The position numbers and the translations under genes were made by a program. Below the pieces are notes generated by a model that made no database searches, was not told the origin of the DNA, and was given only the letters and a program-made list of their open reading frames with translations. This document shows positions 52,421 to 59,569 of a stretch of 64,000 bases of DNA, piece by piece. Source of the stretch: Neobacillus niacini (GTDB lineage: Bacteria; Bacillota; Bacilli; Bacillales; Cytobacillaceae); contig NZ_JAMBOX010000013.1 in NCBI RefSeq assembly GCF_023715785.1, positions 100,395-164,394 on the forward strand, read 5' to 3'. Every line of letters begins with the position of its first letter. Within the stretch, counting starts at the first letter, position 1.

Positions 52421-52462
52421 CGAAAACATCCTTTATAGTAAACTAATAAGCAATATATGTCG

Positions 52463-52852
52463 TCAACTCATATCTTGTTCGTGCCCATAAGGCAAAAGCT
52501 GTCGGATATGCTTTACCCTGGCTTCCATGGAAACCTTCTTTGTGTTGCCAACATGCAGGATGGAAGCATTTGAAAACCCAATCACTTCCAAGTTATGAAC
52601 CTTAATAATAGGATTGCTATTATAAACCCGGTAGGAAAGGGCCTCATCAATCGGCAGAAACGGGATCGGCTTTGTCGTCACAGGAAATGAGGGAGGGTTC
52701 CCTTCATTGCCATAAAATATTTCTGCTTCCCGCTGGACAGCAATTGCCCTTGAAAAACTATCAACGATACAAGAATCGCCCAGCTGAAGAATGGAAGAAA
52801 ATGAAGCAACCATTACTTCAATCCGGTCTACATTAGATAGTCTCTCCAGCAT
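52463..52852 (-). CDS. gerPE: Spore germination protein GerPE
   Basis: A 129-residue protein in the expected order GerPA-B-C-D-E-F. Its start overlaps the end of gerPD by 20 bp. It contains the SSILQLGDS and NASILHVGNT repeats that resemble the S-x-V-x-x-G-D segments in GerPA, B and D. Part of the coat-permeability module needed for nutrient germination. Confidence 0.9.
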   Translation of the reverse strand: MLERLSNVDRIEVMVASFSSILQLGDSCIVDSFSRAIAVQREAEIFYGNEGNPPSFPVTTKPIPFLPIDEALSYRVYNSNPIIKVHNLEVIGFSNASILHVGNTKKVSMEARVKHIRQLLPYGHEQDMS

Positions 52853-53039
52853 ATCCAGGTGTCACATCCGGTGCTAACGGCACAAACGGTCCGATGATTA
52901 ATGATTCAGGAGGAGTGTCAAAAGCAGAGGCCAATTGTATGGTTTCGGTATCGCCAATCATGACCATCGAGGAGCTTGCTACCCCAGTAATTTTGATGTT
53001 GTTTACACAGAGATTTCGGTTGTAAACTTCAAATATCAT
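52833..53039 (-). CDS. gerPD: Spore germination protein GerPD
   Basis: A 68-residue protein, about ten residues longer than the B. subtilis one. It has the family core NNIKITGVASSSMVMIGDTE, close to GerPB. The start overlaps the gerPC stop in an ATGA junction (53036-53039). The C-terminus (PFVPLAPDVTPGYAGETI) is variable and runs over the gerPE start. Confidence 0.9.
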   Translation of the reverse strand: MIFEVYNRNLCVNNIKITGVASSSMVMIGDTETIQLASAFDTPPESLIIGPFVPLAPDVTPGYAGETI

Positions 53040-53650
53040 TCTTTTTTCATTCCCTTCACTTGATCAGGTAAATGACTTAAAAATATCGAAACTCCATTTC
53101 GTATTTCCTGTTTAATTAATTCTATGATTTGCTCATCAACTGAATTGGGATCGATTGACTGAGCTTGTTGCTGAAACGATTTTAAATGAAAATCAATCCG
53201 GTTTGGAAGTTGTTTGATAATGTCGTCTTTTATGAAGGATAAGTAGGATTCATTAGTAGGAATAGCTAATCTTGCCTGAATTTCCTCGAGAATTTGCGGC
53301 AGCTCCGTTTCTAAATATTGATAAATCGCTTCCTCGATTTTTATCGTTCTTTTCATTTGGGCATTCGGAGATAAAGGGGTTTTTAATGTTTGATTTTGGA
53401 CGGCAAAATCCTCGATTCCTGCCATGTCATTCGGATTTAAGCCGATGGTCAATGTTCCCTCCAAAGTCTCGACTTTCAATTGGTCAAATTTATATTCAAT
53501 TCGGTCCACATGAATGGCTTGTTTTTCATGTAACTGTTTCAATTCATTTTTCATGCTTCCAACCATTTTTTCTAATGATGCAATTCTCTGTTCTTGTGAT
53601 TGGATATAGCTTTGCAGCCACTGAAGATATTGGTAAAAATCCTGGTACAT
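53036..53650 (-). CDS. gerPC: Spore germination protein GerPC
   Basis: The ATG at 53650 after GAGGTGATTGTTT gives 204 aa (B. subtilis about 205). The first 60 residues form a coiled coil (YLQWLQSYIQSQEQRIASLE), followed by a region with beta propensity and an acidic helical tail. It is the largest GerP protein and thought to act with the others in the spore coat. Coupled to gerPD by an ATGA overlap. Confidence 0.92.
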   Translation of the reverse strand: MYQDFYQYLQWLQSYIQSQEQRIASLEKMVGSMKNELKQLHEKQAIHVDRIEYKFDQLKVETLEGTLTIGLNPNDMAGIEDFAVQNQTLKTPLSPNAQMKRTIKIEEAIYQYLETELPQILEEIQARLAIPTNESYLSFIKDDIIKQLPNRIDFHLKSFQQQAQSIDPNSVDEQIIELIKQEIRNGVSIFLSHLPDQVKGMKKE

Positions 53651-53761
53651 AAACAATCACCTCACCAGTCAATCTCCTAAATTAGATACTTTCCTAAATA
53701 TATGCATGTTTCCTGCTAAATATTTTGCAAGATGGCAAGTTTATAGTGACCATTCATTTGC

Positions 53762-54001
53762 TTACTGGACCGGTGCTTGCAGCGGCACAGCAGGTGCAAG
53801 CGCTTCTGAAGAAGGAAGCTCGGCTGCGACTTCGCCTGGTTTGATTGCGGCTGGAGCGGGCTGTGTAAAGCCTCCAGTATTTGATAAGTAGGCAACCGGT
53901 TTAATGATGCCGGCACTGCCAATCTGTAGGACAGAGGAGTTGGTAATACCCCCAATTTTAATAAAATTTATTTGAATGTTCTGCTGAATATAGAAATTCA
54001 T
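53762..54001 (-). CDS. gerPB: Spore germination protein GerPB
   Basis: A 79-residue protein starting MNFYIQQNIQINFIKIGGI, with the shared NSSVLQIGSAG core and an alanine/proline-rich tail. AAGGAATGGTGG precedes the ATG. It lies second in the operon, followed by 111 bp before gerPC. Confidence 0.9.
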   Translation of the reverse strand: MNFYIQQNIQINFIKIGGITNSSVLQIGSAGIIKPVAYLSNTGGFTQPAPAAIKPGEVAAELPSSEALAPAVPLQAPVQ

Positions 54002-54015
54002 GGAACCACCATTCC

Positions 54016-54237
54016 TTACATATTAAAGGAATTTGCCTGATCAATCATGTCTGGATCATAGGTATTTGTGGTGCTTAAACTGTTGTGGACATCAAGCCGC
54101 TCGCCCGTATTAAAGGAACCCGCACCGGAGAATGTTTTAGCGGCGGCAAATGGCATAATTTTATAAACATCCCCAATGTGAAACACAGAGCTGTTTCCCA
54201 AGGTAATTACCTGAGCAACTCCAACAATTGCCGGCAT
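54016..54237 (-). CDS. gerPA: Spore germination protein GerPA
   Basis: The ATG at 54237, 6 nt after AAAGGGTG, gives 73 aa, equal to B. subtilis GerPA; the GTG further upstream is not supported. It begins MPAIVGVAQVITLGNSS and has the GSFNTGERLDVHN segment. It is the first gene of gerPA-F and lies behind a SigK-like promoter. Confidence 0.93.
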   Translation of the reverse strand: MPAIVGVAQVITLGNSSVFHIGDVYKIMPFAAAKTFSGAGSFNTGERLDVHNSLSTTNTYDPDMIDQANSFNM

Positions 54238-54267
54238 AAACAACACCCTTTATAATTAGATTCCTAA

Positions 54268-54296
54268 TATCTTATGAGTGGGCGAATATAATGTGA
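54268..54296 (-). promoter_or_regulatory. Candidate SigK promoter of the gerP operon
   Basis: Reading the minus strand, CATAAGATA (54276-54268) fits the SigK -10 consensus CATANNNTA, and an AC at 54294-54293 lies 16 bp upstream in the -35 position. B. subtilis gerP is expressed in the mother cell under SigK. Confidence 0.7.
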
Positions 54297-54428
54297 TACA
54301 TTCGCCCAAATATTAGCACCTTTTCTGTTGGAATAATATAGTTTCTACTGTTTTCGCCTTCCTAATTTTCGTGTTTTTTGACAGCCTATGGTATGATAGT
54401 TTCGAATAATGTTATAGGAGGCAAATAA

Positions 54429-54788
54429 ATGATTCATGGTCATGTTACAGCATGGGTTTTGGCGCTAATTCTATTTTTTGTTGCCATGGCTTTACAATCC
54501 AGCGGGAAAGAAAAGGGCGCAAAAATTGTTAAAATGATTTTAAGGGTGTTATATTTATTAATTATCGCAACTGGTGTCGGGCTGATATTTTCACTTGCCA
54601 AAATTAGTGTTCTCTACATACTTAAAGCCGTCGTTGGCCTTTGGATCATCGGACTATTCGAAATGATTCTTGGCCGCGTTGCCAGCAAACGAAGAACATC
54701 AGTATTTTGGATTCAGTTTGTCATTGCCTGGGCACTGGTTTTATATTTGGGCTTTATTCAATTGCCAATGTCAATCATGAATCCTTAA
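54429..54788 (+). CDS. yisL: YisL-family membrane protein (DUF1516)
   Basis: A 119-residue protein with four membrane segments (TAWVLALILFFVAMALQSSG; VLYLLIIATGVGLIFSLA; YILKAVVGLWIIGLFEMIL; VIAWALVLYLGFIQLPM), matching B. subtilis YisL (118 aa, UPF0344). Function unknown. ATAGGAGG precedes the ATG. In B. subtilis yisL also lies a few genes from gerP. Confidence 0.87.
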   Translation: MIHGHVTAWVLALILFFVAMALQSSGKEKGAKIVKMILRVLYLLIIATGVGLIFSLAKISVLYILKAVVGLWIIGLFEMILGRVASKRRTSVFWIQFVIAWALVLYLGFIQLPMSIMNP

Positions 54789-54800
54789 TGACTTAACTAC

Positions 54801-54834
54801 GGCTGTCGGGATGTGCTCCTGGCGGCTTTTTTTT
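54801..54834 (+). terminator. Terminator after yisL
   Basis: GCTGTCGGGA pairs fully, with G-U wobbles, with TCCTGGCGGC around TGTGC, followed by T8. Confidence 0.85.
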
Positions 54835-54901
54835 GGAATTAATTTGCTGACAATTCTGGCTTTTGGTTTTAAGATTAATAGTAGTGAGAGGAGTGGAGAG
54901 A

Positions 54902-55174
54902 ATGATTGTTAAGGTGTTTGCTAACCTCAGAGAAATTTGCGGCGGGGTTACCGTCGAGGTTCATCCTGATGGCGACAGGGTCATCGATGTTTTGGACAAA
55001 ATGGTTGAAATGTTCCCTGCTTTAAAGGATGAACTATTTACAGCAGATAAAAAATTGCTTCCTTTTGTTCATGTGTATGTAAATGGCAAGAATATCATTC
55101 ATCTTGACGATTTGCAGACGCAGATAGCCGATACAGACCAATTTGCGCTATTTCCGCCCGTTGCCGGTGGATAA
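54902..55174 (+). CDS. moaD: MoaD/ThiS-family ubiquitin-like sulfur carrier
   Basis: The ATG at 54902 after GAGAGGAGTGG gives 90 aa. It is a beta-grasp protein with the conserved segment VIDVLDKMVEMFPAL, the strand VHVYVNGKNI and the C-terminal LFPPVAGG diglycine that is adenylated and thiocarboxylated. In molybdopterin/tungstopterin synthesis it donates sulfur through MoaE. The adenylating enzyme is probably the MoeB/ThiF at 57.6 kb, and the likely beneficiary is the aldehyde oxidoreductase between them. Confidence 0.88.
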   Translation: MIVKVFANLREICGGVTVEVHPDGDRVIDVLDKMVEMFPALKDELFTADKKLLPFVHVYVNGKNIIHLDDLQTQIADTDQFALFPPVAGG

Positions 55175-55175
55175 T

Positions 55176-55448
55176 ATGATACATAAAGAGTTAGAGTTTC
55201 GAGGCATCAAAATGGAACACCTTGGCATGTATTTTGAAGAATTGGGCGCTAAACAGAAAAGGGATTCTTTTCCCTATGTTTTTGAAGCGGAAGGTTGGAG
55301 AGGGGAAATCCTCGAAGAAAAAGAGATTGCTTTTACCCAAAGCTTTAAGGTAAATTCGATAAAGATACGGTTTTATGCTGTCAGTGAAAAGCTTCTTAAT
55401 GAAACAATCAAACATTATCGTTATAAAACTACCAGAATAGGCGGATAA
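55176..55448 (+). CDS. Small diglycine-tailed protein of unknown family, linked to MoaD
   Basis: A 90-residue protein starting 1 bp after the moaD stop codon, preceded by GGTGG. It begins MIHKELEFRGIKMEHLGMYF and ends YKTTRIGG, so like MoaD it ends in Gly-Gly. It has no cysteine, membrane segment or signal peptide; the middle (FEAEGWRGEILEEKEIAF, FKVNSIKIRFYAV) suggests an alternating beta/alpha fold. I do not recognise a named family. Tight coupling to moaD and nearness to the tungsten oxidoreductase imply a role in cofactor sulfuration or maturation (inference). Confidence 0.72.
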   Translation: MIHKELEFRGIKMEHLGMYFEELGAKQKRDSFPYVFEAEGWRGEILEEKEIAFTQSFKVNSIKIRFYAVSEKLLNETIKHYRYKTTRIGG

Positions 55449-55449
55449 A

Positions 55450-55510
55450 TGGAAACTCGCCGATTGGCGAGTCCGTTAGGACGAAGACAGAGGCGTAGTT
55501 GAATTTATAC
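55450..55510 (+). other. Conserved intergenic element, copy 2 (after the diglycine gene)
   Basis: ACTCGCC-GATT-GGCGAGT hairpin followed by CCGTTAGGACG (55473-55483), GAGGC (55490-55494) and GTTGAATTTAT (55498-55508). GTCC-GTTA-GGAC can form a second hairpin. The same order appears at 19922-19982. Function unknown. Confidence 0.6.
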
Positions 55511-55527
55511 TTTCCTATTAGCTAAAT

Positions 55528-55558
55528 AAGGCTCCCGCGGAAATTCCGCAGGAGCCTT
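55528..55558. terminator. Bidirectional terminator between the moaD unit and aor
   Basis: AAGGCTCC-GCGG and CCGC-GGAGCCTT form a strong stem between the convergent units; downstream T content is low on the plus side, better on the minus side. Confidence 0.75.
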
Positions 55559-55566
55559 AATAATTA

Positions 55567-57399
55567 CTAAACGGTTTGTTTAAATTCAGGGTCAATAATC
55601 CCTAACTCACGAAGCTTGGCTTCAGGTACAAGCCCATCTTCCCAGCCGCGGACTTGATAATATTCTTCCAGCATAATATCCATGCGGCTGACAGATCCGG
55701 CACTATTCCCGGAGGCGGGCTCCTCAGTAAAGCGCTTCGGAAGGAAATCATCCTCGCGCTTGTTAAAGCCGGCAAGGTTATTGTAATAGCGTTCAAGATT
55801 GTAAATTCTTTCCCCGGCCTTCATCACATCTTCGGCAGTCATCGGGATACCCGTCATGGCACTATATTGCTCGGCATAATGCTCCGCGTTTTCGGAGAAG
55901 GAAGAGAATTTGCAAATATTCATTGAATCGGAGAATGCAAGCATATCTTGGAATACTTTTAATAACTCACCTTTTCCTTCAGGCTTCAAGCGGTCAGTCG
56001 GTTCAGGGATGCCGGCAATTTCGCTTGCGACAGTATAGCCGCGAAGGTGGCAGGCACCGCGGTTACTCGTCGCGTAGCCAAGCCCGATCCCCTGGATACC
56101 GCGTGGGTCGTAAGCAGGAATTGATTGACCTTTAACAGACATGGACAATTCAGGCGCTCCCCAAGAGGCTGTGGCCCGGGCAGGACCTTCGGCAAGGACG
56201 CCGCCAAAACCCTCACGATAGGCAATTTTTCTGGTCAATTCAATCATTGAATCCGCATCGCCCCAGATTAACTCTTCAGAAATAAGCCCTTTTTCGTACG
56301 CTTCCATTGTTACCGAGAATGCATGGCCAAGCTCGATTGTATCAATGCCATATTCGTTACAGCGGTCAATCAGGTAGGAAATCGCTTCGGCATCACTTAG
56401 CAAACAGTTTGAGCCAAGGGACCAAGCCGATTCAAACTCGATGCTTTCCACTCGAGTTTTGTATTTGCCATCCTTCACTTCCACCTCGATCTTACAGCCG
56501 ACCGGGCAGGCATGGCACGTGTTATTGGCAATGCGCAAGTGTGTATTTACATATTCGCCGCTGTGCTTTTCGGCATGCTCCCAATGGGTAAGCTGGGAGT
56601 TCTTGGTTGGAAGGGCACCAACTTCATTGATTAAGTTTGTCAATACGTTAGTTCCATAAACGGAAAGGCCGCCTTTATTAGGCGCTGTTAAGCCGCCGTC
56701 AAGAATCGCTTTGACTGCCTTTTTGTTGGCTTCTTTATATTCGTTTTCAAGTTTTGCCACAGGCATATTGCCTTTTTGCGCAGCCTTGATGACAATGGCT
56801 TTTAATTTCTTGTAACCAGCAACTGCAGCAGTGCCACCGCGTCCTGCCGCACGGTCGTGCTCGTTGATGAAGGAGGCGAAGCGAACAGTGTTTTCCCCGG
56901 CTTGGCCAATCGTCATAACGCTTAGATCCTGCTCACCATGTTCATCCTTCATAGCCTTAATGAATGCTCTTGTGCTAGTGCCCCAAAGGTTTGAAGCGTC
57001 ACGGAGCTCGGCGTTGCCATTTTCAATGTACAAGTAAACAGGCTTATCGCTTTTTCCTTTTACAAGGATATTATCAATCCCTGCCCACTTAAGACGGGCC
57101 GCAGTCCATCCGCCCATATGTGAATCCGAAACCGTTCCAGTCAGTGGTGATTTTGTGACTACACAAAGTCGTCCGCTCATGGAAGAACGTGAACCAGTTA
57201 CTGGACCGGTCATAATGCATAATAGATTTTCAGGCGATAGCGGTTCCACTTCAGGGCCGTTATCCAATACATACTTAACCCCAAGGCCACGGCCGCCGAT
57301 GTACTTTTTTGCATCCTCTTCATTGATTGACCTGTAATCGATTGTTCCCGATGTTAAATCAACTACTACTTCTTTGTTTTTAAAGCCGCCAAGATTCAA
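55567..57399 (-). CDS. aor: Aldehyde:ferredoxin oxidoreductase (tungsten-dependent family)
   Basis: A 610-residue enzyme of the AOR family. The four [4Fe-4S] cysteines are Cys295, Cys298, Cys302 (NNTCHACPVGC) and Cys496 (DSMNICKF), matching in spacing the Pyrococcus furiosus enzyme (288, 291, 295, 494). The N-terminal domain has YIGGRGLGVKYVLDNG and GPVTGSRSSMSGR, which bind the pterin. It reversibly oxidises aldehydes to acids with ferredoxin, using a tungsto-bispterin. It starts about 190 bp from the divergent moeB gene. Tungsten use is family knowledge; the metal here is untested. Confidence 0.93.
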   Translation of the reverse strand: MNLGGFKNKEVVVDLTSGTIDYRSINEEDAKKYIGGRGLGVKYVLDNGPEVEPLSPENLLCIMTGPVTGSRSSMSGRLCVVTKSPLTGTVSDSHMGGWTAARLKWAGIDNILVKGKSDKPVYLYIENGNAELRDASNLWGTSTRAFIKAMKDEHGEQDLSVMTIGQAGENTVRFASFINEHDRAAGRGGTAAVAGYKKLKAIVIKAAQKGNMPVAKLENEYKEANKKAVKAILDGGLTAPNKGGLSVYGTNVLTNLINEVGALPTKNSQLTHWEHAEKHSGEYVNTHLRIANNTCHACPVGCKIEVEVKDGKYKTRVESIEFESAWSLGSNCLLSDAEAISYLIDRCNEYGIDTIELGHAFSVTMEAYEKGLISEELIWGDADSMIELTRKIAYREGFGGVLAEGPARATASWGAPELSMSVKGQSIPAYDPRGIQGIGLGYATSNRGACHLRGYTVASEIAGIPEPTDRLKPEGKGELLKVFQDMLAFSDSMNICKFSSFSENAEHYAEQYSAMTGIPMTAEDVMKAGERIYNLERYYNNLAGFNKREDDFLPKRFTEEPASGNSAGSVSRMDIMLEEYYQVRGWEDGLVPEAKLRELGIIDPEFKQTV

Positions 57400-57592
57400 A
57401 GCATTTCCCCTCTTTCATTTTTAAACTAATCTCCTACACATTTAATTTTATAAGTAAAGAGATTTGACATTAAATTACTTTAAACCCAATTTTAATTATA
57501 CCATTTTTATAATTTTTTTAAAATTAAAACTTTCGTCATTTAAATTTGGTAAAATGTAAATAAAAGAGACAGCTGTGGAAAAGAGGTATTGT

Positions 57593-58624
57593 ATGAGTGG
57601 CTTAGATCGGTATTCAAGGCAAATTTTATTTGCTAAAATTGGCGAAAACGGTCAACGAAGGCTACTTCAGAGCCGGGTGGCCATTGTTGGTGCCGGGGCG
57701 CTTGGCACTGTCATTGCCAATCATCTTGTCAGGTCCGGTGTAGGCTATATCCGGTTAATTGACCGGGACTTGGTCGAATTATCGAACTTGCAGCGGCAAA
57801 CTCTGTTTGATGAAGACGATGCCCGACTAAATCTTCCGAAGGCTGTTGCTGCACGATACCGCTTAAATAAAATTAATTCCGAAGTTGAAGTGGATGCCGT
57901 CATTGCTGATTTAAATCTAGAAAATGCCGAAGATTTGTTAAAAGGTTTTAATGTGATTGTCGATGGTACCGATAATTTTATGACCCGGTTCTTAATAAAT
58001 GATGTCGCTGTTAAACATGGGATCCCGTGGGTTCACGGGGCCGCCGTAAGCTCTAGGGGAATGTTTGCCGTATTTAAGCCGGGAAACACGCCATGTTATC
58101 GCTGCTTGTTTCCGCATGTCCCCGCAGGTACCGGCGAAACCTGCGATACTGTCGGTGTTTTATCCCCACTAACGGATATAATCGGGTCCTTTCAGGCGAT
58201 GGAAACAATTAAGCTATTGGTGGGCACAGGGGAATCAACACCAAACCTGGAACAAATCGATATTTGGGATGGCACATCGATGCAGATGGATATCTCACAA
58301 GGAAGAAATCCGCAATGTCCGGCATGTGTTAACGGCCAATTCGATTTTCTTGACCGCTCCTCGGAACGGCAGGTTGTTTATACCACTTTGTGTGGCCGGG
58401 ATACTGTTCAAATTACCCCTCAGAGTGGGCAGGAACTTGATTTAATTAAACTTTCGGAAGCTTTGGGAAAAAGCGGGAGAGTTGCAGTGAATGAATATTT
58501 GCTCCGCTTTTCACCTGTAGAGGCGATATCCATGACGGTGTTCAAGGACGGGAGGGTTTTAATTCACGGAACAAATGATATCGTTGCAGCAAAAGCGCTG
58601 CATGCCAAATATATAGGGACCTGA
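57593..58624 (+). CDS. moeB: MoeB/ThiF-family adenylyltransferase (E1-like)
   Basis: The ATG at 57593 after AGAGGT gives 343 aa. The Rossmann motif VAIVGAGALGTVIANHL, the nucleotide-binding DRDLVELSNLQRQ, the zinc cysteines CYRCLF and CPAC, and the ETCDTVGVLSPL crossover region are present. A C-terminal extension of about 85 residues replaces a full rhodanese domain. It adenylates the C-terminal glycine of MoaD/ThiS-type carriers. Divergent from aor and 2.4 kb from moaD, it completes a pterin-cofactor module. Confidence 0.9.
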   Translation: MSGLDRYSRQILFAKIGENGQRRLLQSRVAIVGAGALGTVIANHLVRSGVGYIRLIDRDLVELSNLQRQTLFDEDDARLNLPKAVAARYRLNKINSEVEVDAVIADLNLENAEDLLKGFNVIVDGTDNFMTRFLINDVAVKHGIPWVHGAAVSSRGMFAVFKPGNTPCYRCLFPHVPAGTGETCDTVGVLSPLTDIIGSFQAMETIKLLVGTGESTPNLEQIDIWDGTSMQMDISQGRNPQCPACVNGQFDFLDRSSERQVVYTTLCGRDTVQITPQSGQELDLIKLSEALGKSGRVAVNEYLLRFSPVEAISMTVFKDGRVLIHGTNDIVAAKALHAKYIGT

Positions 58625-58634
58625 AGGAAATAGC

Positions 58635-58664
58635 AAAGGCTCGGGGAGGTTCCCGAGCCTTTTA
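58635..58664. terminator. Terminator after moeB
   Basis: AAAGGCTCGGG and CCCGAGCCTTT form a 10-11 bp stem, usable on both strands between convergent genes. Confidence 0.88.
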
Positions 58665-58666
58665 CA

Positions 58667-59230
58667 CTAGCTAATCATTTTTTCAATAATCAGACGTTTG
58701 CCGGTATTTAAGGTAAATTCAAAGCGGTCGCTGATTTTTTCAAAGTAGCAGAAGTGATGCTGAACGCTGCAAATCTGTTCTTGATTGTCAAACACCATAA
58801 AGTTTACACCATCTTTCCGGTTCTCATCGGAAAGGAACGATAAATGGTTATAGCAATAGATACAATCATAGATTGAAAAATTTAATGAATTTAACGTTGT
58901 GACAAACTGAATAAAGGCATCATCATTAATTCCGTCAAGGAGTCTCTCGAGCGAATAGATCAAATGCTTTCTGATTCTCACGAGGTCCTGGTCCCTGAGC
59001 ATGGTGACTTCGTTGCCGACACGGATTTTCCCCGGCTCCTGTAAAACTCCTTTTTTCCAACGGTTCATCCGAAAGATTTCGATCTCCTGGTGTAGGTATT
59101 CTTCCAGCATCGATGCCTCTTCCGTTTCCTCATCAAAAAATATCCATTGATCGTTTATATGTTCTATAGAACCTTCTGTATAAGCTCTTTTTTGAATATC
59201 GTATAGGTGGATTCGTTGCTGTCGATTCAT
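58667..59230 (-). CDS. Uncharacterised cytosolic protein, possibly DUF2777
   Basis: A 187-residue acidic protein (MNRQQRIHLYDIQKRAYTEG at the start; KRLIIEKMIS at the end) with no membrane segment. Three cysteines cluster around YDCIYCYNHLSF and another two occur in EQICSVQHHFCYFE, an arrangement that could bind a metal, though this is only suggestive. I think it belongs to the Bacillus-specific DUF2777 family but am not certain. It converges with moeB. Confidence 0.6.
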   Translation of the reverse strand: MNRQQRIHLYDIQKRAYTEGSIEHINDQWIFFDEETEEASMLEEYLHQEIEIFRMNRWKKGVLQEPGKIRVGNEVTMLRDQDLVRIRKHLIYSLERLLDGINDDAFIQFVTTLNSLNFSIYDCIYCYNHLSFLSDENRKDGVNFMVFDNQEQICSVQHHFCYFEKISDRFEFTLNTGKRLIIEKMIS

Positions 59231-59569
59231 CGTTAACCTCCGTGGCAGATGCTTTCATTTTTCTTTTTAGACATCTTCATAGATTTTTATAACTCCATTA
59301 TTTTAAAAAAACTATGTATTGCAATGCAGGGTCTTACGGCCAAAAACATCCCCAGTGTGGAAAAAACATAATATTCTCCTTACTAAAAGGATATTCGGTT
59401 TCTTGCCGTTTGACACAAAAGTTCCGTTATCCGCCTATAAAGAATAGGCATGTGCAGATAATGCTTTAGGCGGAAAATATTGATTAAAGTTGGAATAATA
59501 AACAAGGTTGGATTAAAATGAGTATAGGCGAGGAAGTCCACCTCGCTTTTTTTGTGAGGAGGCATTTCT
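59231..59569 (+). promoter_or_regulatory. Gene-free leader region before the GH13 gene
   Basis: These 339 bp carry no credible gene. A TTGACA near 59412 and TATAAA near 59439 could form part of a promoter, though their spacing is long. CCGCCTAT...ATAGGC and later GCTTTAGGCGG allow alternative pairing. The leader ends in a terminator placed just before the ribosome site. Confidence 0.4.
59528..59553 (+). terminator. Terminator in the leader of the GH13 gene
   Basis: GCGAGG-AAGTCCA-CCTCGC followed by T7 lies only 5 bp before the GAGGAGG ribosome site of the GH13 gene, a position typical of attenuators. Confidence 0.75.

Noticed and set aside
55450..55510. Molybdenum/tungsten cofactor riboswitch
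   Set aside because: The element lies after the moaD unit and not before aor or moeB, and a similar copy precedes an unrelated sporulation gene.
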